A DNA stretch of 64,000 nt from Tessaracoccus rhinocerotis (GTDB taxonomy: Bacteria; Actinomycetota; Actinomycetes; Propionibacteriales; Propionibacteriaceae): contig NZ_VKKG01000004.1 in assembly GCF_007197885.1 (NCBI RefSeq), positions 1 through 64,000 on the forward strand. The letters are read 5' to 3'. Under the pieces are notes generated by a model. The model worked only from the letters and a program-made list of their open reading frames with translations, was not told the DNA's origin and searched no databases. A program made the translations under genes and the position numbers. Of this stretch, positions 53,117-62,088 are shown piece by piece (the stretch's first letter is position 1; every line of letters begins with the position of its first letter).

Positions 53117-53871
53117 GCGCCGCGACAGCCACTGCCCGCCCCGGTTCCGGCACCTGGCGGGCCGCGCTGGTCCTCCTGCTCGCCGTCGTGGTGCTCGGGA
53201 TTCCGCTGGGCAGCGCGCAGGGCCTGTGGAGACAGCAGGCCCCCCTGTCCATCGGGGTCACCATCGGTGAGTGGGGAGACCCCTGTATGGCCGAGAATGC
53301 CGACCCGGAGTCCGAAGGGCTGCCGACCCCGGGCCAGTTCCGGGTGGCGCATCCAAACCACGTGGAGGACGGCTACCTGAGCCTGATCTACCAGCTCTTC
53401 TGGGGCACGCCCACCGACGAGATCGAGTTCTGCATGAATGGTGTCTCCCTGGGAATTGCAGAACTCGACGGTATGCAGCAAGCAGAGTTCCGCGTCGACG
53501 GCCTTCCCAACGGCACCTACGAGTTCACCTACGTCCTGCGCAACGAGGCTGGTGAGGCAGGTCCCGAGGAAACCCTGGTGGTGGAAGTCACCCAGGCCCT
53601 GCCGGGCGTGCCCGAACTGCACCACTGGAACACGAGCAGCACCGACATCGTGTTCGCCCAGATGGATGGAAACACCAATGCCAGCAGCTGGCGCCTCCTG
53701 AAGGACGGCCAGGAGTTCGCCCGCGGAGAACTCGAGGTCAGGACCCCGGAGGGGCAGCAGGTGAGCGTGGACGTGGGCGCGCTACCGCCGGGGCGGCACG
53801 AGTTCGTCATGGAGTTCACCAACCGTTTCGGAACCGTCGTCAGCGAACCACTGGTGGTCAACGTCGCGTAG
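53113..53871 (+). CDS. Secreted protein with Ig-like domain, third SipW-operon substrate
   Basis: A 252-residue protein with a signal peptide (WRAALVLLLAVVVLGIPLGS-AQGLWRQQ) that again shows the small-x-x-W motif. After a Cys-containing region (GDPCMAENAD, EIEFCMNGVSL), the C-terminal 90 residues resemble a chitinase-A-type Ig/FN3 domain (PGVPELHHWNTSSTDIVFAQ, LLKDGQEFARGELE). ATG at 53113 overlaps the sipW stop by 4 bp. Probably a surface or adhesion component. Its exact role is not evident. Confidence 0.82.
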   Translation: MSAATATARPGSGTWRAALVLLLAVVVLGIPLGSAQGLWRQQAPLSIGVTIGEWGDPCMAENADPESEGLPTPGQFRVAHPNHVEDGYLSLIYQLFWGTPTDEIEFCMNGVSLGIAELDGMQQAEFRVDGLPNGTYEFTYVLRNEAGEAGPEETLVVEVTQALPGVPELHHWNTSSTDIVFAQMDGNTNASSWRLLKDGQEFARGELEVRTPEGQQVSVDVGALPPGRHEFVMEFTNRFGTVVSEPLVVNVA

Positions 53872-53957
53872 GGTTCCGGCCCCGGCCGGGCGAGGTGGAC
53901 CGCTCGTGCGACAAGGCCGAAGTCTGACCATCGCACCGGTCATGGGAACATTCAGAC

Positions 53958-56324
53958 ATGAACGTGGAATCGATCCTGCCCGTCGAGCAGGACCTCTGGG
54001 GCGGCGTCGACTGGCAGCTGGGCGCCCACCCCCGCCCGGACGGCACCACTTTCGCCGTCCACGCCCCACTCGCGACGCGGGTCCAGCTCGAGTTCTACAC
54101 CGCGGCCACGGGCACCGACGCGGCGGCCAGCTTCCTGCTCGCCAAGGGCACGGACGGCACGTGGCGCGCGAAGTTCACCGGTGTGGGCCTCGGCGACCTC
54201 TACGCCTTCCGCGTCTGGGGCGCCAACTGGAACCCGCACCCGGAGTGGACGCCGGGCTCGGAGGCGGGCTTCGTCGCGGACATGGACGAGCACGGTAACC
54301 GCTTCAACCCCAACAAGGTGCTCTTCGACCCGTACGCCTACGAGATCACCCACAACATGTACTCCGACGTGATCGCGGACGAGGGCATGGACAACGGCAT
54401 CTTCGGCACCGGCGGCGATGACTACCGCGGCCGGCCCCGTCGGCAGTGGGACACCGGCCGGTACGCGCCCAAGGGCGTGGTCATGGCAGACACCACCCCC
54501 TTGGTGGCCAAGCCGCGGATCATGGGCAAGGAATCGGCGATTTACGAGGTCCAGGTGGAACAGCTCACCGGCCACCCGTCGGTGGTGCGGCTGAGCGAGA
54601 TCCTGGCCGACGAGCCCGGCTTCGGCGAGGTCGTCGACATCCCCAACGAACTGCGCGGCACCTATCGGGCCGCCGGCATGATGGCGCCCTACCTGAAGGC
54701 GCTCGGCTTCACCACCATCGAACTGCTGCCGGTGCACGAGACCAACGTGTCCGAGTCCGGCCGCGCGGGCCTCACCAACCAGTGGGGCTACATGACGCTG
54801 TCCTACTTCGCGCCCAGCCGCCGGTTCGCCTCCGACCAGTCCATCGGCGGCCCCACCCGCGAGTTCAAGGAGATGGTCAACGCCTTCCACGAGTGCGGCC
54901 TCGAGGTCTACCTCGACGTCGTCTACAACCACAGCGCCGAGGGCGGCAACTGGAACGGCGACGTCAACACCGTCGGCTTCACCACGCTCGGCGGGTTCGC
55001 GGCGTCGGACTACTACGTCATGACCAGCGACAAGATGCTCGTCGACGGCGCCACCGGCACCTCCAACCAGCTCAACTTCTCCTCCGGGGTGGCGCACCGG
55101 CTGGTGCTGGACTCGCTGGCGTACTGGTCGCGGGTGATGGGTGTCGACGGGTTCCGCTTCGACCTCGCCCCCGTGCTCGGCCGCAAGCCCGCCGAGGCGC
55201 ACCCCGACGACTGGAAGGACCAGAAGCGGTTCTTCGACGACCACCCCCTCCTCGTCGAGATCGCAGACTGGGCCAAGCGGGAGCACGTCGAGGTGATCGC
55301 GGAGGCCTGGGACCTGTGGGGCTACGAGGTGGGCAACTTCCCCCGCGGCTGGGGCGAGTGGAACGGCCGCTACCGCGACGCCGTGCGCCGCTTCACCAAG
55401 GGCGACGGCAACACCCAGCAGTTCCTCGACATGCTCAACGGCGACCACCACCACTTCCACGACAACGAGGGCGCGCAGAAGACGATCAACTTCGTCGACG
55501 CCCACGACGGCTTCACCATGGCGGACCTGGTCAGCTACCAGGAGAAGGACAACGACCAGCCCTGGCCGTTCGGGCCCTCCGACGGCGGTTCGGACGACAA
55601 CCTGTCGTGGGACTCGGGCGGTTCGCGGTCCCTGCGTCGCCAGCGGGTGCGCAACCTGTGGACCCTGCTGTTCTTCTCGCGCGGCGTCCCGATGGTCGTC
55701 GCGGGGGACGAGTTCGGGCGCACCCAGAACGGCAACAACAACCCCTGGGCGCTCGACAGCGTCGCGATGACCAACAACTACGCGATGATCAACAAGTCAA
55801 CGCCGCACCGCGTCATGCTCGCGCCGAACGTGGCGGGGCAGTACCATGACAACTTCGGCCGCTTCCACAACGAGCCGGACGTCAACGGCCTGTTCCGGTT
55901 CGCGACCTTCGTGGCCAACCTCCGCCAGCGCCACGACGCCCTACGGCAGGAGAGCTACGGGGACCTGATCCCGGACAACGCGGACGTGTCCTACCTGTTC
56001 CACACCCCGACGCTCGAGGGCCACCCTTCCGACGGCGACCGCGCGCTCTCGGTGTTCATCAACTCCCCCGACGATGACTTCTGGCTGATGATCAACATGG
56101 CCGACGTCCCCGTCGAGTTCACGGTCCCGGAGGCGCAGGACGGTCGGGTGTGGCGCCTCCTGATCGACACCGCCACCTGGGCCGAGGCCGCCCACAACTT
56201 CTGGCCCGAGGGGGAGGGCATGGTGGTGCGCAGCGGCGTGATGGTGGAGCCGTGGTCGATCGTCGTGTGGCACGACAACCCCCTCCCCGACGACCTGCAA
56301 GTGGCGGCCTCCGGCGCCCAATGA
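53958..56324 (+). CDS. glgX: Glycogen debranching enzyme GlgX (GH13, isoamylase type)
   Basis: A 788-residue alpha-amylase superfamily enzyme. A CBM48-like N-terminal domain (QLGAHPRPDGTTFAVHAPLA) precedes the GH13 barrel. Conserved regions: DVVYNHSAEG (I), GVDGFRFDLAPVLG with nucleophile Asp (II), VIAEAWDLWG with acid/base Glu (III), FVDAHDGFT (IV). Longer than E. coli GlgX (657) by an insert near residues 140-190. It removes short alpha-1,6 branches from glycogen. ATG at 53958, weak ribosome binding site. No other glycogen gene is adjacent. Confidence 0.92.
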   Translation: MNVESILPVEQDLWGGVDWQLGAHPRPDGTTFAVHAPLATRVQLEFYTAATGTDAAASFLLAKGTDGTWRAKFTGVGLGDLYAFRVWGANWNPHPEWTPGSEAGFVADMDEHGNRFNPNKVLFDPYAYEITHNMYSDVIADEGMDNGIFGTGGDDYRGRPRRQWDTGRYAPKGVVMADTTPLVAKPRIMGKESAIYEVQVEQLTGHPSVVRLSEILADEPGFGEVVDIPNELRGTYRAAGMMAPYLKALGFTTIELLPVHETNVSESGRAGLTNQWGYMTLSYFAPSRRFASDQSIGGPTREFKEMVNAFHECGLEVYLDVVYNHSAEGGNWNGDVNTVGFTTLGGFAASDYYVMTSDKMLVDGATGTSNQLNFSSGVAHRLVLDSLAYWSRVMGVDGFRFDLAPVLGRKPAEAHPDDWKDQKRFFDDHPLLVEIADWAKREHVEVIAEAWDLWGYEVGNFPRGWGEWNGRYRDAVRRFTKGDGNTQQFLDMLNGDHHHFHDNEGAQKTINFVDAHDGFTMADLVSYQEKDNDQPWPFGPSDGGSDDNLSWDSGGSRSLRRQRVRNLWTLLFFSRGVPMVVAGDEFGRTQNGNNNPWALDSVAMTNNYAMINKSTPHRVMLAPNVAGQYHDNFGRFHNEPDVNGLFRFATFVANLRQRHDALRQESYGDLIPDNADVSYLFHTPTLEGHPSDGDRALSVFINSPDDDFWLMINMADVPVEFTVPEAQDGRVWRLLIDTATWAEAAHNFWPEGEGMVVRSGVMVEPWSIVVWHDNPLPDDLQVAASGAQ

Positions 56325-56385
56325 CGTCGAGACTGTTGGACTTCGCGCAGGTATAGGCTTCTACCGGCTACGGATGGAGACGCAG

Positions 56386-56829
56386 ATGAGCACAGGGACT
56401 TCCGCGAACGGCACCCATGACGAGGGCGTCAGCCGCAGCGACATCGAGGCACTGGGGGCAACGCGCTCCGACCTCGGGGCCGACTACGAGCCTGCCCTGC
56501 TGGACAACTTCGCCGACAAGGTGGAGGCCGCCATCGACGCCCGCGTCTCGGCGGAGCTGGCCCGCCGCGGCTCGCAGCAGCAGGTCGGGGAGTACCGCTT
56601 CCAGAACAGTCACGGCCAGGGCGTCGTACCGATCCACCACGGCCCGCCGCCGGTGCGGGGCGGGGGCCAGCAGCTGGCTCTCGGCATCGTGTCGATGGCC
56701 GCGTTCATCCCCATCTCCATCGTGCTCGGGATCCACGGCCAGTTCCTGCCGCTGGTGATGACCCTGTTCTCGATCGTCGCCGTCAACTTCGCGCACTCCA
56801 ACCTGTACAAGGACAAGGGCCGGAACTGA
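56386..56829 (+). CDS. Small membrane protein of unknown function
   Basis: A 147-residue protein: a soluble, charged N-terminal 80 residues with amphipathic helix (ALLDNFADKVEAAIDARVSA), then two predicted transmembrane segments (LALGIVSMAAFIPISIVLG and FLPLVMTLFSIVAVNFA). ATG at 56386 with GGAGACGCAG is preferred over an ATG twelve bases earlier. No known domain recognised by eye. It sits 61 bp after glgX. Confidence 0.65.
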   Translation: MSTGTSANGTHDEGVSRSDIEALGATRSDLGADYEPALLDNFADKVEAAIDARVSAELARRGSQQQVGEYRFQNSHGQGVVPIHHGPPPVRGGGQQLALGIVSMAAFIPISIVLGIHGQFLPLVMTLFSIVAVNFAHSNLYKDKGRN

Positions 56830-56841
56830 CGCCCGGCGCCA

Positions 56842-56870
56842 TCGGCGGGGCCGACCAGCGGCCCCACCGA
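56842..56870 (+). terminator. Stem-loop after the small membrane protein gene
   Basis: TCGGCGGGGCCG (56842-56853) and CGGCCCCACCGA (56859-56870) pair over 12 bp with one mismatch, loop ACCAG. No U-tract. It lies 12 bp past the stop codon. Confidence 0.65.
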
Positions 56871-57193
56871 CGACTCCCGGTCCGTCCGTCCCCCGATCGG
56901 TCGGACCGTCCCTACCGGAGGTGACTTCGGCGCCCAACCCTCCCGGGCGGCGGCGCGCCCACCGGCCCGCCCGTCAGTCCCCCGAGCTGACGGGCCGGCC
57001 GCCGGATCCGCGGATCCGGCTGTGGTGGACGGCAGTATGCTGCTCGTCACGCTTCCTTGTGGATGAGTTCCCGTTGCAGGGTTCTCGACATGAAGGAGCG
57101 CCCAGGCGCCCTCCTGATACATCCGACCACGGATCAGTTTCACCGGCCGCCGCAACCGCCCGCCTGACGCCGTCCAGTGCTGCGCCGCCAGCG
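56871..57193. other. Intergenic region rich in palindromes, between convergent genes
   Basis: It holds a second strong stem, GCCCGTCAG (56969-56977) with CTGACGGGC (56987-56995), and the palindrome CGGATCCGCGGATCCG just after it (about 57003-57018). Both could terminate the leftward recQ transcript. No gene seen. Confidence 0.5.
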
Positions 57194-59524
57194 TCACCCT
57201 GCCGAGGCGAGTACCAGTGGCAGCACCGACGACGCACCGGCGCGACGCAGCAGCCGCGCGGCAACGGTCAGGGTCCAGCGGGAGTCGGCCAGGTCGTCGA
57301 CCAGCAGGACGGGGCCGCCCAGCCCCGGGAGGGCGTCGGCCATCTGAGGCGGGACCACGAACCGGTCCCACACGTCTCGCACCCGGAACGCGCTGTTGGT
57401 GGAGCGCGTCAGCTCACCCGCACCCGGGGCCAGGCCGAGGGGGCCGAGCGGCTGGAGCCGGCCGGCCGTCGCGATCCCGGCGGCCAGCGACTCCACCAGC
57501 CGCGGCCGCGAGCGGCTCGGCAGCCACGCCACCGCGGCGGGCCGCTCCTCCCAGTCCCACTCCTTCAGCACCCGCACGACGGCGCGGGCCAGGTCCGGCG
57601 GCACCTCGGCGTCCAGTGGGCGGCCGTCGGCGTCGCTTCGGAACAGCTCGCGCAGCGCGCCGCCCCACCCCAGGTCCGTGAGGCGGGCGACGGCCCGACC
57701 CTGGAGGTACTGCTCGCCGGGCGGCACCTTGCCCTTGACCGGTTTCCCGTCGGAGCGGACGCCCAGTTGGTCCAGGCCGCTCGGCCACAGCGCCCGCGGG
57801 GCCAGCGGGACGCCCACCCTGTCCAGCATGGACTGGGCGGACTCCTGCTGCTCGACGGCGACGTCACTCGGGTACCACGCCTCGGCGCAGACGTCGCAGC
57901 GGCCGCACGGCACCGAGTGCGGGTCGTCCAGTTGCTCGGTCAGGAAGGCCATCCGGCAGCTCTCGCCACGCTCGTAGGCCAGCATCGCGTCCTGTTCGGC
58001 GCGCCTGGCGGCCGCGATCCGCTCGTAGCGCTCCTCGTCGTAGGTCCACTCCGCCCCGGTGGCCACCCAGCCCCCGGAGGTGTACTCGACGGCGCCGTCG
58101 ACGGCGAGCACCTTCAGCAGCAGCTCCAACTGGCCGCGCTTGAGGTCCACCCGGGCCTCCAGCGCGGGCACGGACAGCGGCTTGTCAGAGGCGGACAGGG
58201 CCCCGATCACCGCGTCGGCGCGGGCCTGCGTGGGCATGGCGTTGGTGGCGAAGAAGTGCCAGATGTCGCGGTCCTCCGGACCCGGCAGCAACAACACGTC
58301 GGCGTTCTCGGTCGCGCGGCCGGCGCGGCCGACCTGCTGGTAGTAGGCCACCGGCGAGCTGGGGGCTCCCAGGTGCACGACGAAGCCGAGGTCCGGCTTG
58401 TCGAAGCCCATCCCCAGCGCCGAGGTGGCCACCAGGGCCTTCACCTCGTTCGCCTTCAGCGCCTCCTCGGCCACCAGCCGCTCCGCAGCGTCCGTTCGGC
58501 CCGTGTACGGCAGCACCCGGTGCCCCGCCTTCGCCAGCGCGGCCGCGGTGTCCTCGGCAGCCGAGACGGTGAGGCAGTAGATGATGCCGCTGCCGGGCAG
58601 GGAGTCGAGGTGCTGCGTCAGCCACGCCACCCGGCGCCAGGTGGTCTTCAGGTCCAGCGTGCCCAGCCGCAGCGACGTCCGTGCCAGCGGCCCGCGCAGC
58701 GTGAAGACCTCGTGGCCGCCGGCGCCCATCTGCTCCTCGACGTCGGCCACCACCCGCTCGTTCGCGGTGGCCGTGGTGGCCAGGACGGGCACGGTGGCCG
58801 GAAGTTCGGCGATCAGGTCGCGGATCCGGCGGTAGTCGGGCCGGAAGTCGTGGCCCCAGTCACTGATGCAGTGCGCCTCGTCGATCACTAGCAGCCCCAT
58901 CACCGACAGCAGCCGCGGCAGCTGTTCCGCGCGGAACCGTGGGTTCACCAGGCGTTCGGGGGAGACGAAGAGCACGTCCACGGCGTCGTCGGCGAGGAGG
59001 CCCTCGATCTGGGTCCACTCCGTGACGTTGGCCGAGTTGATCGCGACGGCCCGGACCCCGGCCCGCTCGGCCGCGGCCACTTGGTCACGCATCAGCGCCA
59101 GCAACGGCGAGACGATAAGCGCCGGGCCCGCGCCCGCCCGGCGCTGCAGCAGCGCCGCGATGAAGTACACGGCGGACTTGCCCCAGCCCGTGCGTTGCAC
59201 CACCAAGGCGCGCTCGTGGTCGGCCACCAGTGCTCGGATGGCCTCGAACTGGCCGGCGTGGAAGTCGGCCTCCGGGTTGCCGGTCAGGTCCCGAAGCACC
59301 GCGACGGCCTCCTCGCGCAGTCCTGCGGCGCCGCGCTCGATCCGCCGCACCGGCTCCACCGGCGCTGCCTGCCGCCGCGATGTCCGGGCCTCCGGCGAGT
59401 TCTCGGCCGGTGCCGGGGGAGCGGCGTCGACGGGCGGCTCCGGGGCGGCGTCGTCGTACGGGTCCGGGGGCAGTTCCCACGGATCCGGCGGCGGCTCGTC
59501 GTCCCAGAACGCTCGATCAGTCAT
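57194..59524 (-). CDS. recQ: RecQ-family DNA helicase with C-terminal phosphoribosyltransferase domain
   Basis: A 776-residue helicase. A low-complexity acidic/proline N-terminus (1-60) precedes the RecA folds: VVQRTGWGKSAVYF (Walker A variant), VIDEAHCISDWGHDFRPDY (DEAH), ATTATANERVVADV and QVGRAGRATENADV (motif VI). The Zn domain has the cysteine set C-R-M-A-F...PCGRCDVC. The extension from about 540 ends in a PRTase-like motif VLLVDDLADSRWTLTVAARL. This helicase-PRTase arrangement is known in actinobacteria; the role of the PRTase half is unclear. ATG at 59524. Confidence 0.9.
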   Translation of the reverse strand: MTDRAFWDDEPPPDPWELPPDPYDDAAPEPPVDAAPPAPAENSPEARTSRRQAAPVEPVRRIERGAAGLREEAVAVLRDLTGNPEADFHAGQFEAIRALVADHERALVVQRTGWGKSAVYFIAALLQRRAGAGPALIVSPLLALMRDQVAAAERAGVRAVAINSANVTEWTQIEGLLADDAVDVLFVSPERLVNPRFRAEQLPRLLSVMGLLVIDEAHCISDWGHDFRPDYRRIRDLIAELPATVPVLATTATANERVVADVEEQMGAGGHEVFTLRGPLARTSLRLGTLDLKTTWRRVAWLTQHLDSLPGSGIIYCLTVSAAEDTAAALAKAGHRVLPYTGRTDAAERLVAEEALKANEVKALVATSALGMGFDKPDLGFVVHLGAPSSPVAYYQQVGRAGRATENADVLLLPGPEDRDIWHFFATNAMPTQARADAVIGALSASDKPLSVPALEARVDLKRGQLELLLKVLAVDGAVEYTSGGWVATGAEWTYDEERYERIAAARRAEQDAMLAYERGESCRMAFLTEQLDDPHSVPCGRCDVCAEAWYPSDVAVEQQESAQSMLDRVGVPLAPRALWPSGLDQLGVRSDGKPVKGKVPPGEQYLQGRAVARLTDLGWGGALRELFRSDADGRPLDAEVPPDLARAVVRVLKEWDWEERPAAVAWLPSRSRPRLVESLAAGIATAGRLQPLGPLGLAPGAGELTRSTNSAFRVRDVWDRFVVPPQMADALPGLGGPVLLVDDLADSRWTLTVAARLLRRAGASSVLPLVLASAG

Positions 59525-59574
59525 GCCCCAACCATGTCACGTGCCTCCGACACCGAGGACCGCCCGCCCATCGG

Positions 59575-60885
59575 TCAGGGTCTGGCAGGAGGCGGTGAGA
59601 TCGAACGGCGTCGGCTGGCCGCGACGTAGTCCTCCAGCAACGTGAGATCTGCCGGGGCCAGCACGCCCGCCGCCTCCCCGACCAGGGTGCCGACGTGCTC
59701 CCTCGCCCGCCGCGCCGTCGCCGGGGCGATGGCCGCGGTCTCAATGCGGGCAGCCAGGTCCGCGAGCGCCTCCAGCACGATGCGCGAACCCAACGCGTAG
59801 GGACGCAGGTGTGAGAAGGGCATGTCGACGATCTCCTCCGTCGTCACCGGCCGCAGGTGGAGCCGGACGGTGCCGGCGCCGTCCAGCAGCGCGTTGCCGC
59901 CCTGCGGCCTGCCCACCTCCTCCAGGATGCCGACGGCCACCTCCTCGACCGCGTTGACCGCCGTGTACGGGTCGTTGGTCCCCGGGGACAGGGCACGCAC
60001 CGCCAGCTCCACCACCTGTTGCTCGGCGAAACGGACGTCCTGTGAGGGGGTGCGCGACGGGCCGACGTGTACGTGGTCCCGGACGGTCGACTCCACCTGA
60101 GCGCCCGACCCGGCGGGCCAGACCACGGCCAAGGGCTCGTCCGTCGTGACCTGGTCGCCAACCCGCTTGAGCAGCCGCACCGTCGCGCCGGCGTCGGCCA
60201 GGTCATCGGCGAGGTCCCGGGCGTCGATGCTGGTGAGGTAGCCACCCCTGCCCAGCGTGACCACGTCGCCGCCCTCCCGCGGAGGACTGGCCGAGGCGAC
60301 GCCGTCGTCGGACGGATCCAGCCAGTTGCTGCCCACGGCCCGGACGAAGTCCTCGCGCGCCCCCCTGACGAGGGTCTCGACCTGGATGGAGTCGGCGATG
60401 TGGTGGATGAACCAGACGAAGAGGAACACGTCGAGGATTCCCAGCAGGATCGCCACGTTGACCGCCAGGTGTGGCACGAAGGAGGCGCCGTCGGCGGTCT
60501 CCGACCGGATGGTGCGCAGCACGAGCAGCGTGTAGACGAACGTGGCCACCAGCACGCCGAGGACCACCTGGTTGTTGCGGTCGCCCATGAAGTTGCGCAC
60601 GAGCCGGGGACCATAGGTGGTGGAGGCCGTGCTGATCACCGAGATCGTGATCGAGAAGGCGGTGCCGGCCACGCCCAGGAACGAGGCGACGGCGGTCAGC
60701 AGGGCGCGCGCTCCGTCGACGCCGGTGTCGAAGACGAACTCCTCGAGGATCCCTGGCATCGGGAGCTGTGCCCGGTCGGCGCCGACCAGCACCTGGGCGA
60801 GGAGGATGGCGGCGGCGATGAACAGCGCCGGTACGAACCAGAACCTGTCCGGCACGCTTGCCAGAGCAGCACGTAGTCGGCCCAT
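59575..60885 (-). CDS. DUF2254 membrane protein
   Basis: A 436-residue protein with about four transmembrane segments in the N-terminal 165 residues (FVPALFIAAAILLAQVLV, SFLGVAGTAFSITISVIS, LGVLVATFVYTLLVLRTI, LGILDVFLFVWFIHHIAD). The remaining soluble part has RFAEQQVVELAVRALSPGTN-DPYTA, characteristic of DUF2254. Function not established. ATG at 60885. Gap of 50 bp to recQ; possibly co-transcribed. Confidence 0.85.
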   Translation of the reverse strand: MGRLRAALASVPDRFWFVPALFIAAAILLAQVLVGADRAQLPMPGILEEFVFDTGVDGARALLTAVASFLGVAGTAFSITISVISTASTTYGPRLVRNFMGDRNNQVVLGVLVATFVYTLLVLRTIRSETADGASFVPHLAVNVAILLGILDVFLFVWFIHHIADSIQVETLVRGAREDFVRAVGSNWLDPSDDGVASASPPREGGDVVTLGRGGYLTSIDARDLADDLADAGATVRLLKRVGDQVTTDEPLAVVWPAGSGAQVESTVRDHVHVGPSRTPSQDVRFAEQQVVELAVRALSPGTNDPYTAVNAVEEVAVGILEEVGRPQGGNALLDGAGTVRLHLRPVTTEEIVDMPFSHLRPYALGSRIVLEALADLAARIETAAIAPATARRAREHVGTLVGEAAGVLAPADLTLLEDYVAASRRRSISPPPARP

Positions 60886-61026
60886 GTCACCCCCTCGGGA
60901 CTAGGTGTGCAAGGCTACGGCACCCGCCCGCGCAGCGCTGGTGCCAGCCCCACTCGGTCGCTCGCCAGCGGACAACCCCAAGGCGGCGGCTGGGGCCCGG
61001 CCCGGGGGAGTGGAACAATCGAGTAC

Positions 61027-62064
61027 ATGCGCAAGCTCATCATCGGCGTCCTGGCGGTCGTGGGGTCCTTACTGGTCGCGTGCACCCCCACGTCGGCCCC
61101 GACGCCATCGCCTTCGTCGCCCACCGCGGGGTCGAACTCGCCATCGGAGTCCGCGTCCCCGACGGAGTCCGCATCCCCGTCGGACTCGCCGTCCACCCAG
61201 GGACCCGAGGGTTCGCGGTTCGCGCTGATGCTGGTGGACGCCTCGGCCGCGGGCTCGGTGCAGCTCCTGAACGCCGCCATCGAACGGGCTGAAGCACTGG
61301 GCGTGGAGATCGCCTCTTTCGACGCGGAGGGCGACGAGGACCGGCTGCCGGACCTCGTGGCGTCCGCAATCGAGGGAGGCTTCGACGCCGTGCTGGTCGA
61401 ACCGCTCCACTGGAACGGACTCGAGGGAGTGGCCAAGAAGGCAAAGGAGGACGGTGTCCCGTTCGTCCTCGTGGGCCGGCAGGCGGACGCGCTGGGTGAT
61501 GCCAGCTCCTACGTCGGCCCCGACCCGGCCGAACTGTCCCGCGTCCAGATGAACGGCGTTGTGAGTCTGCTCGAGGGCGAGGGGCGGATCGCGGTGCTGA
61601 CCGGCGTGCCCCGCAGCCCCTTCTCCTACGCGTTCGAGGAGGGCTACGACGAGGTCCTCTGGGAGAACACGGGCGTCGAGATGGTCCTGGAAGAGACCGC
61701 CGGCGGCAGCCCCGACCGGGCCGCGGACCAGGTGCGCGAGTGGCTGGCGCTGGAGGAGGACCCCGAGCTGGACCTCATCGTCGCCCAGAACGACCTGATG
61801 GCCGACGCCACCCGCGAGGTCCTCGCGGAGGCCGGACGCGAGGACATCGGCGTCGTCGGCATCGGAACCACCGACGCCACGCTGAACGCGCTGCTCGACG
61901 GCGCTGCAGGCGGCACCGTCTGGACCAGCCACCACGAGCTGGGCCTGCGTGCCGTCGAAGTCGCGGCGGCGCTGGTGATGGGTGACCCGGTGGAGGCCAA
62001 CAGCTTCGTCCCCGGCGCCGAGTGGGTGGACGCGACCAACGTCAACCAGTTCCTGCTGGAGTGA
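61027..62064 (+). CDS. Orphan sugar-binding lipoprotein (Peripla_BP_4 fold)
   Basis: A 345-residue solute-binding protein. Signal MRKLIIGVLAVVGSLLVA-CTPT with lipidated Cys; an unusually long Pro/Ser/Thr-rich linker (residues 20-60, PSESASPTESASPSDSPSTQ) before the domain; core motifs FALMLVDASAAGSVQLLNAA, GVVGIGTTDATLNALLDGAA and IVAQNDLMADATREVL. No permease or ATPase genes are beside it. Its only close partner is the downstream LigD-type gene (24-bp gap), with which it shares no obvious function. ATG at 61027; weak ribosome binding site. Confidence 0.85.
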   Translation: MRKLIIGVLAVVGSLLVACTPTSAPTPSPSSPTAGSNSPSESASPTESASPSDSPSTQGPEGSRFALMLVDASAAGSVQLLNAAIERAEALGVEIASFDAEGDEDRLPDLVASAIEGGFDAVLVEPLHWNGLEGVAKKAKEDGVPFVLVGRQADALGDASSYVGPDPAELSRVQMNGVVSLLEGEGRIAVLTGVPRSPFSYAFEEGYDEVLWENTGVEMVLEETAGGSPDRAADQVREWLALEEDPELDLIVAQNDLMADATREVLAEAGREDIGVVGIGTTDATLNALLDGAAGGTVWTSHHELGLRAVEVAAALVMGDPVEANSFVPGAEWVDATNVNQFLLE

Positions 62065-62088
62065 CGCCGCCGGTGCGAGGATGGGGCC

